This document shows positions 44,634 to 52,762 of a stretch of 64,000 nucleotides of DNA, in pieces. Source of the DNA: Cryobacterium ruanii (GTDB lineage: Bacteria; Actinomycetota; Actinomycetes; Actinomycetales; Microbacteriaceae); contig NZ_SOHK01000004.1 in the NCBI RefSeq assembly GCF_004404055.1, forward strand, positions 27,155 to 91,154. Reading direction: 5' to 3'. Both the position numbers and the translations under genes were made by a program. Each line of letters begins with the position of its first letter. The first letter of the stretch is position 1. Under the pieces are notes generated by a model. The model ran no database searches. It saw only the letters and a list, made by a program, of their open reading frames with translations, and was not told where the DNA came from.

Positions 44634-45818
44634 CTACTGGAGCAGGAGGCCGGTGTACTGCTCGGCTAACATGCGCTGGGCAAGCGGGGAATGGGTGACA
44701 TAGTCGAGCTGGCCGAGCTGGCTGCGGTAGTCGAAGGCTCCGGTCTGCAGGTCACCGGGGCTGGTATGCAGCATCTCCGTCATCCAACGGGAGAACTGCT
44801 GCACCCGCCATTGCCGGGCCAGCGCGGTCTCGCTGTAGCTGCTGAGCAGGGTTTCGTTGTTCGCGTAGAACGCGGTGAGCGCCGCGGCAAGCTGGGTGAC
44901 GTCGGAGATGGCCGAGTTGAGGCCCTTCGCGCCGGTCGGCGGCACGATGTGGCCGGCGTCGCCGACCAGGAACAGGTTGCCGTAGGCGAGACGGGAGGCG
45001 ACGAAGCTGCGCATCGGGGTGATCGACTTGTCGGTGATCGGGCCTTCATTCAGGGTCCAGCCCGGGGTGCTGAGCCGGGTGTGCAGCGCCTCCCAGATGC
45101 GGGAATCGGACCACTGCGCGATATCGTCGGCCGGGTCGACCTGCAGGTACAGGCGGGAGACGACCGGCGAGCGCATCGAGAGCATCGCGAACCCGTCTTC
45201 GTGCAGGGCATAGACCAACTCGTCGGAGGACGGGGCGACGTCGGCAAGGATTCCGAGCCAGGCGTAGGGATAGCTGCGGTCGAACAGGGTGATCTCTTCG
45301 GTGGGGATCGACGCGCGGCAGATGCCATGAAAACCGTCGGCGCCCACGACGAAGTCGGCGTCGATGGTGTGCTGCGCGCCATCGTGCACGAACGTCACAC
45401 ATGGGTGCTTGGTCAGGAGGCCATCGACGGCCACATCGGACGCTTCGTAGTAGATCGTCGACCCGGCGGCGGCGTGCGCGGTGGCGAGGTCTTTCACGAC
45501 CTGCTGCTGGCCGTACACAGTGACGGTGCGGCCGATCAGCTCGTTGAAGTTCACGTTGTGTCGCTCGCCGGCGTACTGCAGAAAGATGCCGTCGTGCTGC
45601 AGGCCCTCAGATGCGAGGCGGTCGCCTAGCCCGAGGCGGGTGAGCGTTTCGACCGAGCCCTGTTCCAGTACACCGGCCCGGATGCGGGCGAGCACGTACT
45701 CCTGCGAGCGGTTTTCGACGACGATCGAATCGATGCCGGCTTCGCGAAGGGCCCAGCTCAGGAGAAGGCCTGCGGGACCGGCGCCGATGATGGCGACGCG
45801 GGTGGTTTCGTGGGGCAC
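44634..45818 (-). CDS. pobA: 4-hydroxybenzoate 3-monooxygenase
   Basis: A 394-residue FAD monooxygenase that makes protocatechuate from 4-hydroxybenzoate. VAIIGAGPAGLLLSWAL (FAD), RIRAGVLEQGSVETL, VVGADGFHGICRASI and LVGDAGHIVPPTGAKGLNSAISD are textbook PobA. GTG 45818, with GGAG six bases upstream, gives exactly the family length; the open frame back to 45896 would add 26 residues. First structural gene of the operon. A candidate IclR operator lies at 45890-45906. Confidence 0.95.
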   Translation of the reverse strand: MPHETTRVAIIGAGPAGLLLSWALREAGIDSIVVENRSQEYVLARIRAGVLEQGSVETLTRLGLGDRLASEGLQHDGIFLQYAGERHNVNFNELIGRTVTVYGQQQVVKDLATAHAAAGSTIYYEASDVAVDGLLTKHPCVTFVHDGAQHTIDADFVVGADGFHGICRASIPTEEITLFDRSYPYAWLGILADVAPSSDELVYALHEDGFAMLSMRSPVVSRLYLQVDPADDIAQWSDSRIWEALHTRLSTPGWTLNEGPITDKSITPMRSFVASRLAYGNLFLVGDAGHIVPPTGAKGLNSAISDVTQLAAALTAFYANNETLLSSYSETALARQWRVQQFSRWMTEMLHTSPGDLQTGAFDYRSQLGQLDYVTHSPLAQRMLAEQYTGLLLQ

Positions 45819-45889
45819 AGGTTCTCCAAGCGACGATGACAGGGGTGTTGTGATCAGTGTGCTGCGCTGCGCGCGGGCGCGTTGCAATG

Positions 45890-45906
45890 TTTCCACTCAG
45901 TGAAAA
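45890..45906. promoter_or_regulatory. candidate IclR operator upstream of pobA
   Basis: TTTCCACTCAGTGAAAA is an imperfect palindrome that matches the site at 46779-46795 at 11 of 17 positions, including a shared TTCCACT half. On the minus strand it lies directly upstream of TTGCAA, a possible -35 for pobA, which is where activator-type IclR proteins (PobR/PcaU class) bind. Confidence 0.55.
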
Positions 45907-45919
45907 TGTCGACAATCCA

Positions 45920-46747
45920 TCACTGCTGGGCACGCCGGTATCCCAACGCCCGGCTGACCCCCTGCGCAGCCAGACGTACGGCTTGCTCCTGCTCTGGGTC
46001 GACCGTGTCGGTGGTGCGGGTCACGACGGACACGGCCGCTACCACTTGGCCGGTGCGGTCACGAATGGGGGCAGCGAGAGAACTCGAGCCGGCGGTCATC
46101 TCCTCGGACATGCGAGCGATGCCCAGCAAGCGAATCTCGGCGAGCCGCTTTCGCACTGCCTCTGGCTCGGTGACCGTGCGCGGCAGAAAGCGCTGCAGGC
46201 TCGTGGCGAGATATTCCTGCACCACATCGGTCGGCGCATAGGCCAACAGCACCAGCCCAACCCCGGTCGAGTGCAGCGGCAGGCGCGCACCGACCCGCGA
46301 AATCAGGCGCACTGCGTGATGGCCCGAGAGCTTCTCCAGGTACAGCGCGTCACGCCCGTCGAGAATAGCGAGGTGCACGTGTTCGCGCGTCGTCTCATAG
46401 AGGTCCTCCAGGTAGGGCAGCGCGATGGTGCGCAGGTTACGAGCGGTCGGGGTCTGCACGCCGACTTCCCACAGCTTCATGCCGAGTGAGTATTGGCCGT
46501 TCTCGTGTTTGCTCAGGCCGCCCCAGCTGACCCACTCGGCCACGAGACGATGTGTGGTCGAAAGCGGCAGGCCAGCGCGTTGAGCGATGGCTGTCAGGGT
46601 GAGGGTAAGTGAGGTCGCTCCAGCGGGCGCGGCGAAGGCGTCGAGAATGGCGAAGAGCCGGGCCGCGACGGATCGATCGTCGACGGCGGCACTGTGCCCG
46701 TCTACCCCGTCGTCGTTGGTGCGCTTCTGTACTGGTTTTCCGCTCAT
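45920..46747 (-). CDS. IclR-family regulator of the pob-pca operon
   Basis: A 275-residue regulator. The N-terminal winged helix (about 28-90) has SVAARLFAILDAFA and IAQRAGLPLSTTHRLVAEW. The effector domain has YLEKLSGHHAVRLISRVGARLPLHSTGVG, ARMSEEMTAGSSSLAAPIRDRTGQVVAAVSV. IclR proteins of the PcaU/PobR/PcaR class respond to protocatechuate, 4-hydroxybenzoate or beta-ketoadipate. It lies upstream of pobA on the same strand, with palindromes before both genes. Whether it activates, represses or both is inference; ligand unknown. Confidence 0.9.
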   Translation of the reverse strand: MSGKPVQKRTNDDGVDGHSAAVDDRSVAARLFAILDAFAAPAGATSLTLTLTAIAQRAGLPLSTTHRLVAEWVSWGGLSKHENGQYSLGMKLWEVGVQTPTARNLRTIALPYLEDLYETTREHVHLAILDGRDALYLEKLSGHHAVRLISRVGARLPLHSTGVGLVLLAYAPTDVVQEYLATSLQRFLPRTVTEPEAVRKRLAEIRLLGIARMSEEMTAGSSSLAAPIRDRTGQVVAAVSVVTRTTDTVDPEQEQAVRLAAQGVSRALGYRRAQQ

Positions 46748-46778
46748 TACCCGCCACGCTACCGGGATCCGCCCAGTA

Positions 46779-46795
46779 CTTCCACTGGACGGAAG
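46779..46795. promoter_or_regulatory. candidate IclR operator in its own promoter
   Basis: CTTCCACTGGACGGAAG is a palindrome with 5-bp perfect arms. It sits about 18 bases upstream of TAGCGT (minus-strand 46761-46756), itself eight bases before the regulator's ATG, so it covers the expected -35 and suits autoregulation. It may also affect the divergent transporter operon. Confidence 0.5.
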
Positions 46796-46822
46796 CGCAT
46801 GTTTTCGGGGTGAAATCCATGG

Positions 46823-46837
46823 CTAATCTCCAATTAG
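46823..46837. promoter_or_regulatory. 15-bp palindrome upstream of the transporter operon
   Basis: CTAAT, CTCCA, ATTAG: perfect 5-bp arms in an A/T-richer patch between the divergent regulator and solute-binding protein genes. Possible operator for the uptake operon. Confidence 0.35.
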
Positions 46838-46920
46838 AGCCGATCAGTCTTTCTGACCCATGCTTACAGCGCCCAAACACCCACAGCAGCACGATTCGCA
46901 CCACCACACAATGGAGTGAC

Positions 46921-47883
46921 ATGAAGAAAATGCTCGTGATCGGATTTGCCGCGGCATCCGTCATCGCCCTCAGCGCCTGCTCGGCCGGCGCCGACACCGC
47001 AGCCCCCGCCGGCAGCGACGAATTCACCCCCATCACGGTGGGGGTCATCCCCATCGCCGACACTGCGCCCCTTTACCTGGGCCTCGAACAGGGCTTCTTC
47101 GAAGATGAGGGACTCGACCTCACAATTGAAACCGCCACCGGCGGCGCCGCCATCGTTCCCGCTGTCGTCAGCGGCGACTACCAGTTCGGCTTCAGCAACC
47201 TCGGCTCGCTCATGGTCGCCAACGATAAAGGCCTACCGCTCAAGCTGGTCAATTCAGCCGTCGCGTCGACCGGGGACGTCACCAGCGACATGGGCGCCAT
47301 CGTCGTCAGCGGCGATTCGGCCATTGAGACCCTCGCCGACTTGAACGGCAAGACCGTTTCGACCAACAGCCTCAATAATCTCCTCGATACCGTCGCACGC
47401 AGCACGATTGACAGCGCCGGTGGCGACTCGTCGACCGTCTCGTTCGTCGAGATCCCCTTCCCTGATGCCAGCGCCGCCGTGGAAAACAGCCAGGTCGACG
47501 CCGCCTTCGTCGTTGAGCCGTTCGTCACGGCAGCAGTGGAAAACGGCAACCGCGTTCTCGCCTACAGTTTCTCGGAATTTGAAGCCGACCTCGACATCGC
47601 CGCCTATTTCTCCTCTGCCGCAACCGTTGAGAGCGACCCGGAACTCGTGGACAAGTTTCAGGCAGCGATGAAGAAGTCGCTGCAATACGCTCAGGCCAAC
47701 CCCGACGCCGTGCGGGCGATCATCGCGACTTACACCAAGACGCCGCCCGAGGTGCTCGCAAAGATCGTGCTGCCGAAGTTCCCCACCGAGTTCAACGTGG
47801 ACGCCGTCACGGCGCTTGGCCAGGCGGCCCTCAAGTACGGCGTGGTCGAGACCGCGCCCGACATGAGCAGCTTCCTGCCGTAA
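46921..47883 (+). CDS. ABC transporter solute-binding lipoprotein (SsuA/TauA/NMT1 type)
   Basis: A 320-residue lipoprotein. Signal peptide with LSAC lipobox (Cys near residue 20), then VGVIPIADTAPLYLGLEQGFFEDEGLDLTIETATGG, the opening of NMT1/SsuA-like binding proteins. GDYQFGFSNLGSLMVAND, LNGKTVSTNSLNN and AAFVVEPFVTAA follow the same fold. GGAG lies just before ATG 46921. First gene of a transporter operon divergent from the pca regulator, so it probably captures an aromatic acid such as 4-hydroxybenzoate or a relative. The family also binds sulfonates, nitrate and pyrimidines. Confidence 0.88.
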   Translation: MKKMLVIGFAAASVIALSACSAGADTAAPAGSDEFTPITVGVIPIADTAPLYLGLEQGFFEDEGLDLTIETATGGAAIVPAVVSGDYQFGFSNLGSLMVANDKGLPLKLVNSAVASTGDVTSDMGAIVVSGDSAIETLADLNGKTVSTNSLNNLLDTVARSTIDSAGGDSSTVSFVEIPFPDASAAVENSQVDAAFVVEPFVTAAVENGNRVLAYSFSEFEADLDIAAYFSSAATVESDPELVDKFQAAMKKSLQYAQANPDAVRAIIATYTKTPPEVLAKIVLPKFPTEFNVDAVTALGQAALKYGVVETAPDMSSFLP

Positions 47884-47934
47884 TCGACAGCATCCATTTG
47901 AGTCGCACCGACCACGAGGAAGTGGCTTGCCAGT

Positions 47935-48738
47935 ATGAGAAAGCAACCTAGCGCTGCTGCCGGGCCCAGGGCGAAAGCTTTGGGCCTGGGCATCGGCGGA
48001 ATTATCCTGTTCTTCCTGATCTGGGAAGCCACTCCCCGCCTCGGCCTGGTTAGCGACCGCTATCTACCGCCGGCGAGCGAGGTACTCGTGCGCCTCGGCC
48101 AGTACCTCACCGAAGCCGCATTCTGGAAGGATGTCGCCGACACTATGACGAGCTGGGCCCTGGGCCTTGCCATCGCCACGGTCGCCGCGATCATCGTGGG
48201 ACTCATCATCGGTTCCAGCCGGTTTCTGCGCCGCGCCACCCACACCACAATCGAGTTTTTGCGCCCGATCCCGTCGGTCGCACTGATTCCGCTCGCCGTG
48301 CTGATCTTCGGTACCAGCATCGAGTCGACGCTGCTGCTGGTCGTCTACGCCTCCTTCTGGCAGGTGCTGCTGCAACTGCTTTACGGCATCGCCGATGTGG
48401 ATGCCGTAGCCAACGACACCGCCAAGAGTTACGGCCTCGGCCGTCTCGCTCGGGTGCGCTATGTGATCTGGCCCACCGCCTTGCCCTATCTGATGACCGG
48501 GTTGCGCTTGGCCGCGGCAGTCGCCCTGATTTTGGCGATCACCGCCGAACTCATCATCGGCACCCCGGGCCTGGGCAAGCAGATCGCGCTCACCCAATCC
48601 GGCGGCGCCATCTCTTCGATGTATGCCCTCGTGCTGGCCACCGGCATGATCGGCGTTCTCATCAATCTTGCCGCCCGCATCCTTGAAAAACGGGTGTTGT
48701 CCTGGCATCCCTCCGTAAGAGGGGAGGTCGTACTGTGA
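47935..48738 (+). CDS. ABC transporter permease 1 (SsuC/TauC type)
   Basis: A 267-residue inner-membrane permease with about six helices. LRPIPSVALIPLAVLIFG and the EAA-loop region DVDAVANDTAKSYGLGRLARVRYVIWPTALPY (in parts) mark the binding-protein-dependent transport family. GAGGAAG about 13 bases before ATG 47935. Overlaps the second permease by four bases (GTGA), so the two likely form a heterodimer. Confidence 0.9.
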   Translation: MRKQPSAAAGPRAKALGLGIGGIILFFLIWEATPRLGLVSDRYLPPASEVLVRLGQYLTEAAFWKDVADTMTSWALGLAIATVAAIIVGLIIGSSRFLRRATHTTIEFLRPIPSVALIPLAVLIFGTSIESTLLLVVYASFWQVLLQLLYGIADVDAVANDTAKSYGLGRLARVRYVIWPTALPYLMTGLRLAAAVALILAITAELIIGTPGLGKQIALTQSGGAISSMYALVLATGMIGVLINLAARILEKRVLSWHPSVRGEVVL

Positions 48739-49508
48739 GTCCCCTCAAGCGTGTCGCCTACTTTTTCGGTCTGCCCATTCTGCTTATCGTGCTCTGGTGG
48801 GCGCTCTCGTTCGGGTCGACGAACTTCTTCGTGCCCAAGCCCATCGAACTCGCCCAGACTCTGTGGACCACTTGGATCGGTGACCGCTTCGTCGAAGACG
48901 TGCTGCCAAGCCTCGGCCGCCTCGCGGTCGGCTTGTTCTTCGCGATCGGCCTCGGCATCGTGCTCGGCCTGCTCATCGGATCCACGCGCTGGCTGCGCAA
49001 CCTGCTCGAGCCACTCCTCGAATTCTTTCGCGCCATCCCACCGCCGGTGCTCGTGCCACTGCTCATGCTGCTCATCGGCGTCAACGACAGCATGAAGGTT
49101 GCCGTCATCATCTCCGGCTCGATCTGGCCAGTGCTGCTCAACACCGTCGAGGGCGTGCGCGCCGTCGACTCCGTGCTGAACGACAGCTGCCGCAGCTTCG
49201 GTATTCGCGGTTTCGCGCGCATCCGCTATTTCGTGCTTCCCGCAGTGACACCGCAGATCATGGCCGGAGTGCGCCAATCACTGTCGATCGGCCTGATTCT
49301 CATGGTGATCAGCGAAATGTTTGCCTCCTCCTCGGGACTGGGCTTCACCATCGTGCAGTTCCAGCGCAACTTCGCCATCCCCGAGATGTGGAGCGGAATC
49401 GTCGTGCTCGGCCTGATCGGCCTGGGCCTGGCCATCATCTTTCAATTCGTCGAACGACGGGTACTGCACTGGTACCACGGTCTGAAGGAGATCACTCATG
49501 ACAGTTAA
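48735..49508 (+). CDS. ABC transporter permease 2 (SsuC/TauC type)
   Basis: A 257-residue permease homologous to its neighbour: FFRAIPPPVLVPLLMLLIG, and an EAA loop with DSVLNDSCRSFGIRGFARI then RYFVLPAVTPQIMAG. Six helices. GTG 48735 overlaps the previous stop. The 3' end overlaps the ATPase gene by 11 bases. SsuC/TauC systems usually have a single permease gene; two here implies a heteromeric pore. Confidence 0.9.
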   Translation: MSPLKRVAYFFGLPILLIVLWWALSFGSTNFFVPKPIELAQTLWTTWIGDRFVEDVLPSLGRLAVGLFFAIGLGIVLGLLIGSTRWLRNLLEPLLEFFRAIPPPVLVPLLMLLIGVNDSMKVAVIISGSIWPVLLNTVEGVRAVDSVLNDSCRSFGIRGFARIRYFVLPAVTPQIMAGVRQSLSIGLILMVISEMFASSSGLGFTIVQFQRNFAIPEMWSGIVVLGLIGLGLAIIFQFVERRVLHWYHGLKEITHDS

Positions 49509-50358
49509 CGAGCCCACCAAGAACCAGCCCGTCGAAACCGTGCCAATGCTCTCAGTGCGCGGCCTGCAAAAGATCTACGCGGTACCCGGCGGTGAAGTCG
49601 AGGCCGTGCGCGACCTCACCTTCGACCTCGCCGAGGGCGAACTGGTTTGCCTCGTCGGGCCCTCCGGTTCGGGCAAGACCACGCTGCTCAAGTGCATCTC
49701 CGGCCTGATGGAACAGACCAGCGGCACCGTCGAGTTGAACGGCAGCAGCGTCACCGGTCCGCCGAAATCGATGGCCGTCGTCTTTCAGGAATACGGCCGC
49801 AGCCTCTTTCCTTGGATGACCGTGCACGCGAACGTGGAACTGCCACTGAAGAACCAGAAAGTTCCCAAGGCCGAACGCGCCGCGCTGGTTGACGCCGCCC
49901 TCAAGTCGGTCGGACTCGACCATGTGCCCAAAAGTTACCCGTGGCAGCTGTCGGGCGGCATGCAGCAGCGCGTCGCGATCGCCCGCGCCGTCGCCTACCG
50001 CCCTCAGGTGCTGCTCATGGATGAGCCCTTCGCGGCCGTCGACGCGCAAACTCGCGCCGATCTTGAAGACCTCATCCGCACCATCTGGAAACAGCTTGGC
50101 GTGACGATTTTGTTCGTCACCCACGACATTGACGAGTCCGTCTATCTCGGCGAGCGCGTCATCGTGCTCTCGAGCTCGCCGACCGTCGTGCAGGAAGACC
50201 TCAAAATCGACCTGCCCGCCGAGCGCGACCAGCTCAACACGCGCGCCCTGCCCCGCTTCATGCAACTGCGCTCCCACGTCTACGCCGAGATCCAGCGCGC
50301 CAAGCTCGGCCCGGTCACCGAGCAGATCACCGCGCAGCGTAGAACCGCCGTCAAATGA
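49498..50358 (+). CDS. ABC transporter ATP-binding protein (SsuB/TauB type)
   Basis: A 286-residue ATPase: LVGPSGSGKTTLLKCISGL (Walker A), VFQEYGRSLFPWMTV (Q loop), LSGGMQQRVAIARAVA (signature), VLLMDEPFAAVDAQTR (Walker B and D loop) and FVTHDIDESV (H loop). Powers uptake through the two permeases. All catalytic residues present. Its stop overlaps ATG 50355 of a decayed gene. Confidence 0.93.
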   Translation: MTVNEPTKNQPVETVPMLSVRGLQKIYAVPGGEVEAVRDLTFDLAEGELVCLVGPSGSGKTTLLKCISGLMEQTSGTVELNGSSVTGPPKSMAVVFQEYGRSLFPWMTVHANVELPLKNQKVPKAERAALVDAALKSVGLDHVPKSYPWQLSGGMQQRVAIARAVAYRPQVLLMDEPFAAVDAQTRADLEDLIRTIWKQLGVTILFVTHDIDESVYLGERVIVLSSSPTVVQEDLKIDLPAERDQLNTRALPRFMQLRSHVYAEIQRAKLGPVTEQITAQRRTAVK

Positions 50359-50575
50359 CCAACCCCCGTGAAGCGGATGCCCCGGCGACAGCCGCGGAGG
50401 CAGCCATTTTTGCGTCCGCATCGCACTGACTGCGGCGGATCAAGCAGGCCGAGCACGAGATCTACTGGGCCAAGCGGGGGGGCCTGCGCCCAGCAACGTG
50501 CTCAACACGGTGGATCCACGGCGCCGCCAGCAGACTGAACAGCGCGAGGCATCCCACCACTACGAAACCGCATAG
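50355..50575 (+). pseudogene. decayed gene coupled to the transporter operon
   Basis: ATG 50355 overlaps the ATPase stop (ATGA). After 24 codons a TGA (50427-50429) interrupts the frame. The same frame resumes as LRRIKQAEHEIYWAKRG, and coding character then continues in another frame after a run of seven G (50476-50482): PSNVLNTVDPRRRQQTEQ, to TAG 50573. One nonsense change and one probable frameshift. I do not recognise the parent family; position suggests it once belonged to the uptake operon. Confidence 0.6.
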
Positions 50576-50600
50576 GTAATCCGTAGGTCGGCCGTGCAGA

Positions 50601-50804
50601 TCTCACCGCGCGCGGCATCTCGGCCACGCTTGCTGGGGCATGGGCGCCGCGATCTTCGACCGGAGCGGCCGCCCCGGCTAGGCGCTCTCGCTCACCGGAA
50701 TCGAGCCGCGATTCAAGCCCGAGCGGCAGAAGATTCTGGGCCAGCTACTGCTCGACGAGGCCAGCCGCATCACCCAGCCCCTGCAGCGCCCCCCGATCGT
50801 CTAG
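50601..50804 (+). pseudogene. C-terminal remnant of an IclR-family regulator
   Basis: MGAAIFDRSGRPG, an in-frame TAG (50679-50681), then ALSLTGIEPRFKPERQKILG and LLLDEASRITQ to TAG 50802. This is the end of an IclR effector domain (compare APIRDRTGQVVAAVSV in the intact regulator at 45920). The N-terminal half is missing, so it is dead. Confidence 0.75.
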
Positions 50805-50820
50805 CGGGCTGAACGGGGAA

Positions 50821-50856
50821 TGAGAAAAGTCCCGACCGTGGCCGGGACTTTTCTCA
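50821..50856. terminator. strong 14-bp terminator hairpin
   Basis: TGAGAAAAGTCCCG (50821-50834) and CGGGACTTTTCTCA (50843-50856) are perfect complements around an 8-base loop. Six bases beyond the tRNA 3' end on the minus strand, it should terminate the tRNA-Ala transcript and can also act from the plus side. Confidence 0.85.
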
Positions 50857-50861
50857 CAGAG

Positions 50862-50937
50862 TGGTGGAGCTAAGGAGATTCGAACTCCTGACCTTCTCAT
50901 TGCGAACGAGACGCGCTACCAACTGCGCCATAGCCCC
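50862..50937 (-). tRNA. tRNA-Ala (anticodon CGC)
   Basis: Minus-strand 76-mer with encoded CCA (50864-50862). Acceptor GGGGCTA pairs with TAGCTCC (one G-U), D arm GCGC/GCGC with AGTTGGTA loop, anticodon loop TTCGCAA (CGC), T arm AGGAG/CTCCT with TTCGAAT loop. All stems fold; discriminator A. Confidence 0.95.
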
Positions 50938-51016
50938 AAACTGCCTTTGAACAATATCACGGGCTAGCCGTCAGTTTATCCGCTTCCGGCGCGATGAGCT
51001 GATCAGACCGCGCGAA

Positions 51017-51946
51017 TCAGACCGCGCGTCGACGACGCAGCACGGCGTCAAGGTCGGTCATGCCCGGGCTGGTCTCACCGACGATGCCCATTGACGCAAA
51101 CCGGCTCGGCACCGCATCTGCTGTCGGTCGCGAGATCGGTGTGACCGCGCGGTTGGCCTCGTCGGCCAGCGCGGCGGCGCGTCGAGTGACCTCCGCCTCG
51201 GCGGCGGCCTTGCGCAATTGGTTGGCCGCTTCAACGGATGCCATCGCCGTCTGTGCGATCGATCCGCGCGAGAGATGCAGCGCACGTGGCACCGGTTGCG
51301 GCGTCCAGGTCGCCGGAGCGACCGGAGCCTCGTCGAGTTGCACGGGTTCAAACGGCTGCCCGATGAGCACGGGCAACTCCACCGGGGCTTGCACTCGCAC
51401 GACGCGAGCGGAACGGGCGACCGTGGCCAGCCGCCCGAGGATGCCGAACGCGGCCACCATGACGACCCCGCCAGCGACCAGCGCGGTGAACGAGCCAGCG
51501 ACGGCCGGAGCGACCCCGGCGACCGTCAGCACGAAGCCGAGCAACAAAGCCAGCGAGACCAGGGCGCGGAACCGACGAAGGCGTCGAAGTTTCTTGCCCG
51601 GCGACTCCGGCAGGCGCTGTGCGGCCGCGGCGGCCACCGCGGCGGCGGCGCGGCGCACCGAGGTGGCGGCATTTGCTACCGCCTGCGCTTCAGCCCGGGC
51701 ATCATGTTCGGCCCGGGCCAGAATACGCTGCTGCTCAGCCACGGTGCGGGCAGTCGCTTCGAGCCGCACTTGCTGCGGCACCTCAGCGGTTTCCGCCAGA
51801 ATACGCAGCGTCTGCTGCAATCGAACCGCATTTCGCTCGGTCGCCTGGTACTGCTTGCGACGTGACCAGGTTGGCATCAGGTAGGCCACCCAGAGCACAG
51901 CAGCCACCGCCACCATGACCCCACCACCCAATGCTTCACTACTCAT
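51017..51946 (-). CDS. membrane protein of unknown function (Rv0996-like position)
   Basis: A 309-residue protein. Helix 1 (about 5-25, VAAVLWVAYLMPTW) is followed by an Ala/Arg/Glu-rich coiled coil (about 30-115). Two further helices follow (about 130-170, LVSLALLLGFVLTVAGVAP and VAGGVVMVAAFGILG), then a 140-residue soluble tail ending in an Arg-rich stretch. No recognised enzyme motif. ATG 51946 is chosen because TACCGT (minus 51959-51954) lies seven bases upstream, a leaderless arrangement. Its place beside rimJ and galU matches a conserved membrane protein in mycobacteria. Confidence 0.75.
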   Translation of the reverse strand: MSSEALGGGVMVAVAAVLWVAYLMPTWSRRKQYQATERNAVRLQQTLRILAETAEVPQQVRLEATARTVAEQQRILARAEHDARAEAQAVANAATSVRRAAAAVAAAAAQRLPESPGKKLRRLRRFRALVSLALLLGFVLTVAGVAPAVAGSFTALVAGGVVMVAAFGILGRLATVARSARVVRVQAPVELPVLIGQPFEPVQLDEAPVAPATWTPQPVPRALHLSRGSIAQTAMASVEAANQLRKAAAEAEVTRRAAALADEANRAVTPISRPTADAVPSRFASMGIVGETSPGMTDLDAVLRRRRAV

Positions 51947-52051
51947 GTTGACAACGGTAGGAGCCCCGAACACATCCGCCGAGGATTACTCCCGGTGTGT
52001 CACCCAAGTTAATACACTGATTCCGCCCCCGAACTGGGAAATTCTTCGCCG

Positions 52052-52711
52052 TCATCGGGTAATGACACGCACTGGATGCGTGGCTGACTCGAGATCTGCC
52101 GCGGTGACGCTCGCGGTATCCGCTGGAACCAGGCCGTCGTGCCAGCGGCGCATGACGCCCTGCGTGAGTTCTTCGGCCACAAGGCCGAAGCAGAAATGGT
52201 CGCGCCAGTCACCGTTGATATGAATGTAGCGACGGCGCAACCCCTCATAGCGAAAGCCTAGCTTTTCGACGACCCTCAGGCTCGCCTTGTTCTCCGGGCG
52301 AATGCAGATCTCCATGCGATGCAGCCCGAGCTGGTAGAAGCAGTAATCGGTCGCGAGCGCGACGGCCGTCGGGGTCACCGACTGGCCGGCGAACTTTTCG
52401 CTCACCCAGTAGCCGATGGTTGCCGACGACAGCGATCCCCAGGTGATCGACGACACGTTGAGCTGCCCGGCCAGTTCACCGTTCTGTTCCACGATGAATG
52501 GCAGTCCATTGCCCGTGCGGGAGTGGGTCAGCAGGCTCCGGATGCTCGCCCGCGTGTCGAACGACATCGGCGCGTAGGGGTTCGTGGCCTCCCACTTACG
52601 CAACCACGATCGGTTGGCCAGCAACTCACCCTCGAGCGCCCGCGCATCACGCAAGCGGATGGGGCGCAGGGTGACGGCACCCTCACGAAGGGTCGGAATT
52701 GCGATCGGCAC
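52052..52711 (-). CDS. GNAT N-acetyltransferase, RimJ/RimL type
   Basis: A 219-residue acetyl-CoA-dependent transferase. GAVTLRPIRLRDARALEGE begins the fold, SSATIGYWVSEKFAGQSVTP and YQLGLHRMEICIRPENKASLRVVEKLGF (in parts) are the RimJ/RimL acetyl-CoA site. YEGLRRRYIHINGDWRDHFCF follows as in ribosomal-protein N-acetyltransferases. Substrate could be a ribosomal protein N-terminus or another amine. Neighbouring galU matches mycobacterial rimJ-galU synteny. Confidence 0.87.
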   Translation of the reverse strand: MPIAIPTLREGAVTLRPIRLRDARALEGELLANRSWLRKWEATNPYAPMSFDTRASIRSLLTHSRTGNGLPFIVEQNGELAGQLNVSSITWGSLSSATIGYWVSEKFAGQSVTPTAVALATDYCFYQLGLHRMEICIRPENKASLRVVEKLGFRYEGLRRRYIHINGDWRDHFCFGLVAEELTQGVMRRWHDGLVPADTASVTAADLESATHPVRVITR

Positions 52712-52762
52712 GGTTCGCCTGTCTGTCGTGGGCGGGTAAGCCCGGTGGGGCTGGGTAGGGCG

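Noticed and set aside
50862..50937. Selenocysteine or other special tRNA
   Set aside because: Normal 76-base length and a standard CGC anticodon loop; ordinary tRNA-Ala.
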